From NCBI RefSeq assembly GCF_002077945.1, contig NZ_LVYD01000001.1, forward strand, positions 682,001-746,000: DNA of 64,000 bases, in the 5' to 3' direction. Below are positions 51,647-60,105 of the stretch, piece after piece. A program made the position numbers and the translations under genes. The notes under the pieces were generated by a model. The model was not told the origin of the DNA. It worked only from the letters and a program-made list of their open reading frames with translations, and did not search any database. The DNA is from Niastella vici (GTDB lineage: Bacteria; Bacteroidota; Bacteroidia; Chitinophagales; Chitinophagaceae). The first letter of the stretch is position 1. Each line of letters opens with the position of its first letter.

Positions 51647-52306
51647 ATGTCAACTACACCTTTGATCGTCCAGCCTCCCAAACAACCGGCGCCCATCAGG
51701 GCAGTGGCAAATATTATATCCTATATTTTTCATCCGTTGTTTATTCCGGCCTATGCAACCGCTTTTTTATTGTTTGTTGACCCCTATACGTTTGCAGGTG
51801 CGTCGCATTATATAAAAATAATGAGGCTTATAGCTGTTATCCTGAATACGGCCCTTATTCCGGGGTTTGCCGTGTTCCTGATGTGGCGGTTGAAGCTGAT
51901 ACAATCCATGCATTTGCGCACGCAGAAAGAAAGGATAATACCCTATGCCGCTGCGATGATCTTTTACTTTTGGGCCTGGTATGTATTCCATGGCCAGAAG
52001 GATACGCCGGTACCTTTTCTGAATTTCTTATTAGGGTCTTTTCTGGCAGTTTGTGCCGCCTGGTTTTTAAATATTATCGCTAAAGTAAGCATGCATGCCA
52101 TTGGCGTGGGCGGACTGGCGGCGTTCTTCCTGCTGCAAGCCTTCAGTCAGCAGGATGTTACGGGCATTTATTTCTCCATTGCTATTTTGATCGCCGGCCT
52201 GGTTTGCACGGCGCGGCTCATTGTTTCGGACCATACACAGAAAGAAATTTACCTGGGGCTGATAGCTGGAATATTATGCCAGGTGATGGCGGTTTATTTG
52301 CAGTAG
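51647..52306 (+). CDS. integral membrane protein downstream of rpoN
   Basis: The 219-residue protein has about six membrane segments and begins with a short Pro-rich tail. The segment arrangement recalls PAP2-like proteins, but the PAP2 signature residues are absent. Family not recognised. The gap to rpoN is only 9 bases, so the two are cotranscribed, although a functional link is not implied. Confidence 0.78.
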   Translation: MSTTPLIVQPPKQPAPIRAVANIISYIFHPLFIPAYATAFLLFVDPYTFAGASHYIKIMRLIAVILNTALIPGFAVFLMWRLKLIQSMHLRTQKERIIPYAAAMIFYFWAWYVFHGQKDTPVPFLNFLLGSFLAVCAAWFLNIIAKVSMHAIGVGGLAAFFLLQAFSQQDVTGIYFSIAILIAGLVCTARLIVSDHTQKEIYLGLIAGILCQVMAVYLQ

Positions 52307-52373
52307 TCCAGAGTAACCAGAGCGAAGTTGAAGGGGCAGAAAGGCAAATATACTGAGTGCGGGTTTGCCTGCC

Positions 52374-52388
52374 GGCGGAAAGTCGAAG
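52374..52388. repeat. 15-bp repeat shared with 31083-31097
   Basis: The inverse of CTTCGACTTTCCGCC is present here beside a CTGCCGGCGG segment, in a gene-free spacer of 173 bases. Confidence 0.5.
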
Positions 52389-52479
52389 CGCACATAAGTA
52401 AAAAGAAAAAAGCCCAACCATAGGGTACGAACCTACATTGAGCTTTCTAACCTTCAAACCATCTGAAGTTGTGTCCTAT

Positions 52480-53262
52480 CTAACCATTCAAAACTTTTGA
52501 CTTTTGTATATAAGTTTTAGTGGGATGATAAATGAACAAACAGCTACCATCCTTGATTGTTTCAATAACTTTTCCGGTTTCTTGTTGAGGCAGAGCGGGG
52601 CAACCAAAGCTGCGGCCGTTGATGGGGCTGCGTGCTAAAAAGTTGGCGCCTACATACTCAGAACCATGGATAACTATATTGCGTGCATCGGCTTTGTCGT
52701 TTATGTTCTTTTCCAATCCTTCAATTTTTAAGGCCAAACCGTGGCTGCCGTAGTACGTATTGCCGGTAACATAAAAACCGAGACTGCTTTTATGCGATTC
52801 AGGGTTGTTTGAAAATGACCGGGCATATTCGCCACCCGAATTGCGGCCATGTGCTACCCAGGTATTGATGAGCACTTTCTTTGAGGCCATATCAATTACA
52901 TAAAATCTTTTTTTGCGCGACGACTGGCTGAAATCACAGATCGACAGTACCTGGTCACGGATTACTTTTCCGCGTTCAACCAGATTTTTGTAACCCCTCA
53001 GCGCATATTCAAAGGCTTTTATAGAAAGGCCAACTTTTTTCAGGTTCATTGCATTGTACAGGTCCATAGCCTCTGACGCCATAGCTTCTGCAGTTGATTG
53101 TACGATTTCCTTTGTTGAAGCGGGTATCGGATCCATAACTTTGGCTGTACTAACCTCAGCAGCTTCCGTTACCTCGTTTCCTGTACCGGTGGTTACAACT
53201 GGCGATACAGCCAAACAGCAAAACAACACACCAAATGACATTTTCTTATATGTCCGTTTCAT
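52480..53262 (-). CDS. murein L,D-transpeptidase catalytic-domain protein
   Basis: The 260-residue protein has a signal peptide (to about VVTTG). The catalytic region, residues about 125-255, has the L,D-transpeptidase-like signature with His199 (NIVIHGSEYVG) and Cys221 (RSFGCPALP), the family's His/Cys pair at a plausible spacing. Members of this PF13645-type group are putative wall-crosslinking or endopeptidase enzymes. It is expected in the periplasm; a linker rich in Ala/Glu precedes the catalytic part. Monocistronic. Confidence 0.9.
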   Translation of the reverse strand: MKRTYKKMSFGVLFCCLAVSPVVTTGTGNEVTEAAEVSTAKVMDPIPASTKEIVQSTAEAMASEAMDLYNAMNLKKVGLSIKAFEYALRGYKNLVERGKVIRDQVLSICDFSQSSRKKRFYVIDMASKKVLINTWVAHGRNSGGEYARSFSNNPESHKSSLGFYVTGNTYYGSHGLALKIEGLEKNINDKADARNIVIHGSEYVGANFLARSPINGRSFGCPALPQQETGKVIETIKDGSCLFIYHPTKTYIQKSKVLNG

Positions 53263-53457
53263 AGGAATTTGAACTTAAAAAACGATTTACAACTATTTTT
53301 AAATTGAATACTGCACTTAAACGTGGTATTGCGCAAAATATTTTTGCGTTTTGAGGTGAAAATGAAGAGTTTCCGGAAAAATTCCGGAAGCTATGTAGAT
53401 TGGAGTACACCCGTATAAGAGAAATCTCTTATTGATAAGTAAGTGTGTGCAGAACAA

Positions 53458-54492
53458 TTATTTGGAAACGGTGCCGTCTCTTTTTTCGAGATTAAATTCA
53501 CTGGCGTAAATTTTAATGAGCACCAGGAATAAGGAGATGAGGATGGGGCCGAAGATGAGGCCGATAAAACCAAAAAGACTTACCCCGATAATAACCCCGA
53601 AACCGGTGATCAGCGGATGCACATCGCCTATGCGTTTAAGGGCCCAGAAACGGAACAGGTTATCGACCGTACCAATGATCCCGAAACCATATAAAAGCAT
53701 AATGATCCCTTTACCCGAATGACCGGCGGCAAAAAACAGCAGGCTTACCGGAATATAAGCCAGGGCGGCCCCTACCACCGGCAGCATGCTGGTGATACAG
53801 GTGATCACAAACCAGAACCAGGGTTCATCAACCCCCAGTATGAGGTAGCCAATAAGGCCCACAATGCCCTGCAATATGGCAATGAGGGGAATACCGATGG
53901 CATTCGAATATACCATGCTGTTAAGCTCCTTGCGCAACAACAGGGTGTTTTCATCTTTCAGCGGCACCCAGTCGTAAAAGTTCGATTCCATTTTGCGGCC
54001 ATCTACCAACATGAAGTATAGAATAAAATACATGATCACAATGCCCGTGATGGTATCGAAGGTAGAGGCCAGGATCTTTGGCACGGTATTGCCGCCCCAG
54101 GCAGTTACTTTTTCGAGATTGGCACTGGTCAGTATCTGGATCTTGTACTGGGCCTCCAGTTTTTGAATAAACGCCTGCAGGGAAGCCAATACCTCCTGCG
54201 AATGCTCCATGGCAAACGCAATTTTTGTAGTGAGCATATTCACCACCACTAAAATGGGCAGCATAATGATCAGGAACGACAGCAGCATGAGGGTGGCGGC
54301 AGTCAGGTTTTTATTCCACTTATACCGGCCCTGTAAAATGAACATCCATTTACGCAACAACACATACAGGGTATAAGCTCCCAGGAATGCGGGTATCAGG
54401 CTGCTTAACTGGTAAAACAGAACTATGCCAAGGGTAATAATGGTAGCCAGTATCAGTATTTGCCTAATGGCATTGTTGGGAATTTGCTTCAT
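53458..54492 (-). CDS. AI-2E (PerM/YdiK-like) family transporter
   Basis: The 344-residue protein has about eight hydrophobic segments, with the family's typical long soluble insertion (residues about 85-155) between the first group and the second. Conserved-looking features include the PVVGAALAYIPVSLLFF and GVIIGVSLFGFIGLIFGPIL segments near the C-terminus. Some relatives export AI-2, others act as Na+/H+ antiporters or permeases; the substrate here is unknown. It is downstream of a terminator-like hairpin that follows the MATE gene. Confidence 0.9.
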   Translation of the reverse strand: MKQIPNNAIRQILILATIITLGIVLFYQLSSLIPAFLGAYTLYVLLRKWMFILQGRYKWNKNLTAATLMLLSFLIIMLPILVVVNMLTTKIAFAMEHSQEVLASLQAFIQKLEAQYKIQILTSANLEKVTAWGGNTVPKILASTFDTITGIVIMYFILYFMLVDGRKMESNFYDWVPLKDENTLLLRKELNSMVYSNAIGIPLIAILQGIVGLIGYLILGVDEPWFWFVITCITSMLPVVGAALAYIPVSLLFFAAGHSGKGIIMLLYGFGIIGTVDNLFRFWALKRIGDVHPLITGFGVIIGVSLFGFIGLIFGPILISLFLVLIKIYASEFNLEKRDGTVSK

Positions 54493-54553
54493 GCAGGTTG
54501 TAACTTGGAATTAAAAGTAACTAATAATTGCAAAAGCCATTCCGTTAAACGGT

Positions 54554-54582
54554 AAGGCCTCCCTATGTAGCGGGAGGCCTTT
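54554..54582. terminator. terminator-like hairpin after the MATE gene
   Basis: AAGGCCTCCC and GGGAGGCCTT form a 10-bp stem with an eight-base loop. A T-tract is weak on both strands, so termination may be only partial. Confidence 0.55.
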
Positions 54583-54605
54583 GAATATTTTCGAAAACCG
54601 GTCCG

Positions 54606-56030
54606 TTATATTTTAACCTGTTTCCATTTACCTTTTCTGAAAATGATGATACCCGCAATGGTGATACCGGTTTCGGCCAGAACAATGGCGATAAATACGC
54701 CTTTGGGCCCCAGTTTAAATACCAGCGCCAATAGAATGGCCAGCGGCACCTGAAACATCCAGAAACCAAAGATGTTGATGAGTGTAGGTGTTTTGGTATC
54801 ACCGGCGCCGTTAAAGGCATTGGTAACTACCATCCCTACGCCATAAAAAATATAACCCAGGCTAACTATGCGTAAGGCCAGTACCGCATAGCTTTCGACC
54901 TTAACGTCATCGTTCATGAAAGCCACAATGGGTTGGGCAAATAACATAAACACCAGGGTTACAAAGATCATGAAGATGGTATTGTATTTAGCGGTGCGCC
55001 ATACTGATTGTTCGGCCCTTAGCGGCTGTTGGGCCCCCAGGTTTTGCCCCACCAGCGTAGCGGCTGCATTGCTCAAGCCCCAGGCAGGTAATAAAAAGAA
55101 CATGATGAGCCTGATGGCCACGCCATAGCCTGCCACGGCGGTATCGCCAAACTCGGCCATAATACGGGCCATTACCATCCAGCTGGCCGAAGCAATTAAA
55201 AACTGTGCAGTGCCCGTCCAGGCAATATTGGAAATAGATTTAATGATGGGCCAGTCGGGAATAAAGTCCTGCCGCTTGATCTTAATCACCCTTTTACCAC
55301 TGAATAAATGGTATAGTTGATAACAAACGCCAATACCGCGGCCAATGGTAGTAGCCATGGCGGCGCCGGTAACACCAAAAGCTGGAATTGGACCCAGGCC
55401 CCGAATAAAAAGCGGGCAAAGAATGATATTACAGATATTGGCGATCCATAAAGAGCGCATAGCCATAGACGCATCACCGGCTCCCCTGAATATACCATTG
55501 ATCAGGAACAACAACATGATAACTACACTGCCGCTGTAAATGATACGGGTGTAATTACTGCCTATACTTACGGTTTCCTTTGAAGCGCCCATCAATTTCA
55601 GGACCTCCGGAGCAAATATTGAACCTGCGATGCTTATAACAGCTGTTATAAAAAGCGCAATCATCAACGATTGCATGCCGGCTTTTGCAGCAGCTTCGGG
55701 GTTCTTTTCACCTATACGACGGGCAACCATAGCCGTTGCTGCCATGCTTAAACCTATAGCCAGTGAATAAACAATGGTGAGCACCGATTCGGTGAGCACC
55801 ACAGTTGAAACTGCTTCGTTCTTTCCGGTATGGCCTACGAAAAAAATATCCACCACGGCAAAAACCGACTCCATGCACATTTCAAGTATCATGGGTACAG
55901 CCAGTAAGAACACGGCCCGGCGTATGCTGCCTTGTGTATAATCCTGTTGCTGGCCCGATATGGCCTGCTTGAATAAAGAAAAAAAAGTTTTGATACGAAT
56001 GGTACCTATGTTGGTTGTTTGATCCGACAT
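54606..56030 (-). CDS. MATE family multidrug efflux transporter
   Basis: The start at ATG 56030 (474 residues) is preferred over the 56081 extension, which would add an unlikely hydrophobic leader. Twelve membrane segments in two MATE halves include PMILEMCMESVFAVVDIFFVGHTG and GLSNAAATLVGQNLGAQQP, the latter a family hallmark of the second half. MATE pumps expel cationic drugs in exchange for H+ or Na+. The divergent TetR-type gene 305 bases away is a likely regulator. A -7 TACCTTTG with TTTG at 18 bases lies on the minus strand at 56215-56186. Confidence 0.93.
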   Translation of the reverse strand: MSDQTTNIGTIRIKTFFSLFKQAISGQQQDYTQGSIRRAVFLLAVPMILEMCMESVFAVVDIFFVGHTGKNEAVSTVVLTESVLTIVYSLAIGLSMAATAMVARRIGEKNPEAAAKAGMQSLMIALFITAVISIAGSIFAPEVLKLMGASKETVSIGSNYTRIIYSGSVVIMLLFLINGIFRGAGDASMAMRSLWIANICNIILCPLFIRGLGPIPAFGVTGAAMATTIGRGIGVCYQLYHLFSGKRVIKIKRQDFIPDWPIIKSISNIAWTGTAQFLIASASWMVMARIMAEFGDTAVAGYGVAIRLIMFFLLPAWGLSNAAATLVGQNLGAQQPLRAEQSVWRTAKYNTIFMIFVTLVFMLFAQPIVAFMNDDVKVESYAVLALRIVSLGYIFYGVGMVVTNAFNGAGDTKTPTLINIFGFWMFQVPLAILLALVFKLGPKGVFIAIVLAETGITIAGIIIFRKGKWKQVKI

Positions 56031-56185
56031 ATAAATCCTGTTTAAGAGATAATACAATAAAAGATAATGAGAGCGCAGCAAGCGCTAGCCATGTGATGAA
56101 GAAGAAATTAAATGTTCGTGGAACATGCCTGATGCTGCAGCGAACGGTGTATTAGTTTCTCATTGTTCGATTCATTGAAGAGGCA

Positions 56186-56215
56186 CAAAGGTAGTCAATA
56201 GCAGTAAGTACCAAA
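56186..56215 (-). promoter_or_regulatory. candidate promoter for the MATE pump
   Basis: On the minus strand TTTG (56215-56212), 18 bases, TACCTTTG (56193-56186). The spacing is slightly shorter than the usual 19-21. The leader would be about 150 nt. Confidence 0.5.
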
Positions 56216-56299
56216 ATTTTTTTGCCGGCAAAAGCATGAGCCGATAATAATAAAGGATGAGAACGGATTTTCAGGGTGTGAATACAGCTGGATCATTTC

Positions 56300-56331
56300 T
56301 TTGGCAAATTAGACCGATCGGTTTATTTTTG
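56300..56331 (+). promoter_or_regulatory. TetR promoter with overlapping palindromic operator
   Basis: TTTG (56300-56303), 20 bases, TATTTTTG (56324-56331) match the Bacteroidota promoter exactly. The spacer contains the perfect 10-bp palindrome ACCGATCGGT (56313-56322), where a repressor would block polymerase. The start of transcription is predicted near 56336-56338. Confidence 0.75.
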
Positions 56332-56335
56332 CCCT

Positions 56336-56935
56336 GTGACAAAAGCAGAAAAAACAAAGGAATTCATTATTGCCAAAGCGGCGCCCCTGTTTAACAAGAA
56401 AGGATATGCCGGCACTTCAATGAGTGATATCATGAAAGCGACCGGCCTGGCTAAAGGCGGGCTGTATGGAAACTTCGAAAGCAAGGATGAAATTGCCGCC
56501 CTGGCCTTTGAGTATTCCTATAACCAGTTAAAAGAAGACATTGGTGCAAAAGTGCGCGCTAAAAAGACCGGTGTAGATAAGTTGCTTACCATTTTCCAGT
56601 ATTATAAAAATTATACGGTTTCGCCGCCTGTTGATGGCGGCTGCCCGCTTATGAATACTGCAATAGATGCCGATGACGCCTATCCATTCTTAAAAAAGAA
56701 AGCGCGGGCGGCTTTGCAGGAAATGCTGGGTTCCCTGCAACATATACTTAAAAAAGGCATAGAAGAAGGTTCGTTCAGGAAAGACCTGAATGTGAAGAAA
56801 GAAGCCGAATTGATCTTTGCACAAATAGAGGGCGGTATAATGATGGCCAAGGTGCTCGATGAGGTAACGGTGCTGAACAGGTTACTGGATAACCTTAAAT
56901 ACCGGATGGAAGAGGAATACATGAAATTGCCTTAA
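56336..56935 (+). CDS. TetR/AcrR family transcriptional regulator
   Basis: The 199-residue protein starts at GTG 56336. Residues about 8-55 are the TetR helix-turn-helix (FNKKGYAGTSMSDIMKATGL, then AKGGLYGNFESKDE); the rest is the helical ligand-binding domain. A later start would cut into the DNA-binding domain. The promoter immediately upstream implies a nearly leaderless message. It is divergent from the MATE pump and followed after 36 bases by a thioesterase gene. The likely role is drug- or lipid-responsive repression of its own operon and perhaps the pump. Confidence 0.92.
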   Translation: MTKAEKTKEFIIAKAAPLFNKKGYAGTSMSDIMKATGLAKGGLYGNFESKDEIAALAFEYSYNQLKEDIGAKVRAKKTGVDKLLTIFQYYKNYTVSPPVDGGCPLMNTAIDADDAYPFLKKKARAALQEMLGSLQHILKKGIEEGSFRKDLNVKKEAELIFAQIEGGIMMAKVLDEVTVLNRLLDNLKYRMEEEYMKLP

Positions 56936-56971
56936 TAAACTGATTCCTGATTTTTTCAATATAAAAGTACC

Positions 56972-57445
56972 ATGCAACTAAAAACATTTTATACAGTACG
57001 GTTCAATGACTGTGATCCTATGGGGCATTTGAATAATGCCCGCTATATTGATTACCTGTTGAATGCCCGCGAAGATCATTTGAAACAGGCTTACCAGATA
57101 AACCTGCTCGATTACCATAAACAGGGAATTGCCTGGGTAGTACGCCGGCATGATATACAATATGTGCGCCCTGCTTTTTACAATGAAGTGGTGTGTATTG
57201 AATCGCGGCTTATTGAACTGAGCGAGTCGCACGTGCTGGTGGAGATGCTAATGTACGATGAGCAGCAAACCACATTAAAAGCCATTATGTGGACCAACTT
57301 CACCAGTGTAGATGTTAAAACAGGCCGCAGAAAAGAACACCCTGCTTCTTTTATGGAATTTGCAGCCGGTGTAAAGGTCGATGATGTGAATATACCTGCA
57401 GGCATACCCGAACGTATTAAAACACTGATGAACCCCGTGCAGTAA
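56972..57445 (+). CDS. acyl-CoA thioesterase, hotdog fold (4HBT type)
   Basis: The 157-residue protein has the hotdog-fold 4HBT pattern: YTVRFNDCDPMGHLNNARYIDYLLNARE, where Asp and the neighbouring His/Asn are the family's active-site residues, then WVVRRHDIQYVRPAFYNEVV and EMLMYDEQQTTLKAIMWT. It should hydrolyse a medium or aromatic acyl-CoA. It follows the TetR gene by 36 bases, probably as an operon, which may point to a lipid or phenolic signal. A long hairpin terminator follows. Confidence 0.9.
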   Translation: MQLKTFYTVRFNDCDPMGHLNNARYIDYLLNAREDHLKQAYQINLLDYHKQGIAWVVRRHDIQYVRPAFYNEVVCIESRLIELSESHVLVEMLMYDEQQTTLKAIMWTNFTSVDVKTGRRKEHPASFMEFAAGVKVDDVNIPAGIPERIKTLMNPVQ

Positions 57446-57470
57446 TAGCTGCCGATTGTATTATTAATAT

Positions 57471-57528
57471 GTCCGGAAGCCGGAAGATGTTATGCTGAAA
57501 ACATCTTTCGCCTTCCGGACCTTTCGTT
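57471..57528 (+). terminator. long hairpin terminator of the TetR operon
   Basis: GTCCGGAAG pairs with CTTCCGGAC and AAGATGTT with AACATCTT, giving a 50-base hairpin (57471-57520) followed by CTTTCGTTT. Confidence 0.85.
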
Positions 57529-57708
57529 TAAACCCCTTCTGTTAAGGAATTACTAATACCTTTCTTCTCCCGCTTTCAGCTTATAAATAAGCCTTTCTTC
57601 TTAGCATTTCTTTAATAAACTTCCTGGCTTTTGCACCTTCTATTAGTACATAAAGCAACACGCTTATAACAAGTAAAAAAAGTAACAATCACCTTAAAAA
57701 CATTAAAT

Positions 57709-57885
57709 ATGAAAACGTTTTTTACACTCACGACCATTGTACTGATAGTAATTGCCAGTTTAGTTAGTTTCATTTTATTTAAACATGGACATTATACATT
57801 TTCAGCCTTGTTGGTATTGACCAGTTATTTATCTGCTGCATTGTGGATCTTTGTACTGGGCAGCAAGAAAGTGGTATTGAGTTAA
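57709..57885 (+). CDS. small two-helix membrane protein (58 residues)
   Basis: ATG 57709 opens a 58-codon frame ending at TAA 57885, too short for a usual length cut-off. The product has two hydrophobic segments: one in FFTLTTIVLIVIASLVSFIL and one in LVLTSYLSAALWIFVLG. They are joined by KHGHYTFSA, and a basic tail (GSKKVVLS) follows. A terminator follows directly and codon use matches neighbours, so it is probably real. Function unknown. Confidence 0.6.
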   Translation: MKTFFTLTTIVLIVIASLVSFILFKHGHYTFSALLVLTSYLSAALWIFVLGSKKVVLS

Positions 57886-57924
57886 TATAAAGAAGCTTCT
57901 TTCAGTCATAACATAAGGGTTCCA

Positions 57925-57953
57925 GGAACTGGTTTTTACCGGTTCCTTTTTTT
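57925..57953 (+). terminator. terminator after the small membrane protein gene
   Basis: GGAACTGGT and ACCGGTTCC form a 9-bp stem with one G-U pair and a four-base loop, then seven T. Its T-tract overlaps the stop codon of the convergent gene at 57952. Confidence 0.85.
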
Positions 57954-58203
57954 ATCTCCCTGCCTTATGTTCAACCTCGTTGCCCAATTCAGGCTCTGCA
58001 GTAATAAACCAGCCCGGTAATTCCTGCTCATGTAGTTTCCAGTGACCGTTCACATCCCGGGCAAGTGTTGCCGTGATGAGGCGGCCGCTGTTATCAACAA
58101 CGGAAATATGGAAATAAATGGCAATTGAGTTAATGCGGGCAAAATGAAATTCCCGTTCCAGCCCGTCTGTACACAAAATGGTTGTTGAAAATTCTTTTTC
58201 CAT
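57952..58203 (-). CDS. small hypothetical protein
   Basis: The 83-residue product has no signal or membrane segment. It reads as alternating beta strands (FSTTILCTDGLEREFHFA, FHISVVDNSGRLITATLAR) with a C-terminal charged tail. A conserved family was not identified. It is followed, in the other direction, by the convergent small membrane protein. Confidence 0.6.
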   Translation of the reverse strand: MEKEFSTTILCTDGLEREFHFARINSIAIYFHISVVDNSGRLITATLARDVNGHWKLHEQELPGWFITAEPELGNEVEHKAGR

Positions 58204-58351
58204 GATTACCCCATTTTAAACCCAACTACAAAGGTGCACAATAATCTTTCCATTCTGAGCATTGTGCCGGAAAGCCTTGGGGTATATAGTGGCATTTCAT
58301 TGTAATGCGTTGCAATTCAATTTCTTATTTTATTGTCGAAATACTTAACGG

Positions 58352-58885
58352 TTAAATTTCCGGAACGGCCGGCCAGTCAACCGGGATCTGGGTTATGTTA
58401 TGCAAATAGTTGGTGATAATTTTACCCGCAATCGCAATTATTGCATCAACCAGGTTGCCATCGGTGTAACCTGCTTCAAAAAAACGGTTGAGTACATCAG
58501 TGGATGGTTTGCCACGTTGAATAGTGGTTTCTTTTACAAATTGAACCAGTACGTCGAGCTTTTTATCGAATTGAACCTCGGCTTTCCTGATCTGTAAAAT
58601 TTCATCATCGGTAAAACCTGCATAACGGGCAACCACCGTGTGCCCCGCTAAACAATATTTACAGCCATTTACCTGGCTTACGATAAGGTTGATGGCTTCT
58701 TTTTCTTTTTTTGTTAAAGTGCTTGTGCGGTTCGACAGTGCAAGCACATCGGCCAGGGCCGTATCGCTGTGCGCAAACATGGCCAGCAGGTTAGGAACAA
58801 AACCCATCATTTTTTTGAAATTGTCAAAAAGGTGCTGATTGTCTTCAGAAACTTCCTCGCGTGCGGGTACTTTGAAAATATGCAT
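58352..58885 (-). CDS. carboxymuconolactone decarboxylase/AhpD-like protein
   Basis: The 177-residue protein is helical, with the AhpD-type CxxC-xxx-H site NGCKYCLAGHTVV near residue 75. Together with the Glu upstream (KKEKEAINLIVS) this fits alkylhydroperoxidase-like or peroxidase-type CMD proteins. It is 76 bases downstream of the zinc-less dehydrogenase gene on the same strand. The HxlR-type regulator upstream of that gene probably controls both, perhaps in response to oxidised quinones or aldehydes. Confidence 0.88.
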   Translation of the reverse strand: MHIFKVPAREEVSEDNQHLFDNFKKMMGFVPNLLAMFAHSDTALADVLALSNRTSTLTKKEKEAINLIVSQVNGCKYCLAGHTVVARYAGFTDDEILQIRKAEVQFDKKLDVLVQFVKETTIQRGKPSTDVLNRFFEAGYTDGNLVDAIIAIAGKIITNYLHNITQIPVDWPAVPEI

Positions 58886-58961
58886 ACTTTCAATAATTAA
58901 TAGTAATAAATAAATTGTGTTGATGAATTGCAGTTAGCCGGAATAGTTAGGGTTTAACCGG

Positions 58962-59984
58962 TCAGGAATGCGTGATCACGATCTTCCCGAAATAATTTCC
59001 TGTTTGCAGATAAGAAAAGGCTTCCTTAGCCTGGGCAAAAGGGAACACCCGGTCAATTACCGGTTTCAGTTTATTTACCGCAATGGCATTGTTCATGGCA
59101 ATAAATTGCGACCGGTTGCCTACAGCAATGGGCCGTATATGTGCTGCTGACATAAAAAGCGTGGTAAGGTTCACTGGTTTTGATTCGCCACCCATGCGGC
59201 CAATAAAGTTTACCTGTCCACCCGCCCTGGTCGATAATATAGATTGTTCCATAGAAGACCCGGCCACTTCAACAACCTGATCAACCCCGTTGCCCTGCGT
59301 AAGTTCCCGCACCGCTTTACTAAACTCAGGTGTTTGCCGGTAATTGATCACTTCAGAGGCGCCCAATGCTTTAAGCCGTTGCGCTTTTACCTCGTCAGAA
59401 GTGGTTGCAATAACCCGGGCGCCAAACAACTTCGCAAACTGCAGGGCAAAAAGCGATACACTGCCCGATCCCAAAGTCAATACGGTTTCGCCTGCCCGCA
59501 GCGGCTTGCCACCGGTTAGTGCATTCCAGGCTGTAAGGGCGGCACAGGGCAATGTGGCTGCTTCTTCGTAGGTTAAATGATCGGGAATGGGTACAATAGC
59601 ATCTTCATGAACAACGGCATATTCGGTTAACAGGCCATCGAGTGAACCGCCGATCTGCGGGGCGTAGTCCCAGCCAAAAGGACCATCGAGCCATAAAGGG
59701 AACATGTTAACGGCCACGCGGTCTCCGGGCCGGGCGCGGGTAACGCCATCGCCTGTAGCTACAACTTCCCCGGCGCCATCCGATACCGCAATTACATCGG
59801 GTTTTACCGGCAGCGGGTAATTGCCGGCAAGAATATTCACATCGCGGTAACTGAGCGAGTTGGCCCGCATTTTTATAAGCACCTCGCGCGCACCGGCTTT
59901 TGGAATGGGGTGTTGTTTCAGGCTTAATCCATTTAAACCGCCGCCATATTGAATGTGATAGCTTTTCATCTGTTTTTCTTTCAT
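58962..59984 (-). CDS. zinc-less medium-chain alcohol dehydrogenase/quinone oxidoreductase
   Basis: The 340-residue protein has the MDR fold: GroES-like N-terminal domain with SDGAGEVVATGDGV, and a Rossmann domain with LGSGSVSLFALQFAKLFGA. The usual first zinc ligand Cys is replaced by Ser-Tyr-Arg-Asp (SLSYRDV), so it is zinc-independent, like quinone oxidoreductases. ATG 59969 is an alternative start five codons inside. A promoter with TTG (60033-60031), 21 bases, TAGATTTG (60009-60002) precedes it. It heads an operon with the AhpD-like gene. Confidence 0.88.
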   Translation of the reverse strand: MKEKQMKSYHIQYGGGLNGLSLKQHPIPKAGAREVLIKMRANSLSYRDVNILAGNYPLPVKPDVIAVSDGAGEVVATGDGVTRARPGDRVAVNMFPLWLDGPFGWDYAPQIGGSLDGLLTEYAVVHEDAIVPIPDHLTYEEAATLPCAALTAWNALTGGKPLRAGETVLTLGSGSVSLFALQFAKLFGARVIATTSDEVKAQRLKALGASEVINYRQTPEFSKAVRELTQGNGVDQVVEVAGSSMEQSILSTRAGGQVNFIGRMGGESKPVNLTTLFMSAAHIRPIAVGNRSQFIAMNNAIAVNKLKPVIDRVFPFAQAKEAFSYLQTGNYFGKIVITHS

Positions 59985-60001
59985 AGAAAAATATTTAGGG
60001 G

Positions 60002-60076
60002 CAAATCTATGGGCGTTAGTATATTTGAGTCAAGTATGCACCATTTGGTAGCCTACATACCATTAGTATACTATTG
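60002..60076. promoter_or_regulatory. divergent promoters with HxlR-type operator
   Basis: Minus strand: TTG 60033-60031, 21 bases, TAGATTTG 60009-60002, leading to the dehydrogenase. Plus strand: TTTG 60044-60047, 21 bases, TACTATTG 60069-60076 (one mismatch), leading to HxlR. GTATG (60034-60038) and CATAC (60056-60060) form an inverted repeat lying beside both -33 elements, and AGTATACT (60065-60072) is a perfect palindrome overlapping the plus-strand -7. Together they look like operator sites. Confidence 0.6.
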
Positions 60077-60105
60077 TTGATAATCAGCACTAAATTTTTT
60101 CTTAA

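Larger units (their letters stand above)
56031..56335. other. divergent control region of MATE and TetR genes
   Basis: This 305-base spacer carries a minus-strand promoter (56215-56186) and the TetR-type promoter/operator (56300-56331). No open frame of interest is seen. Confidence 0.6.
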
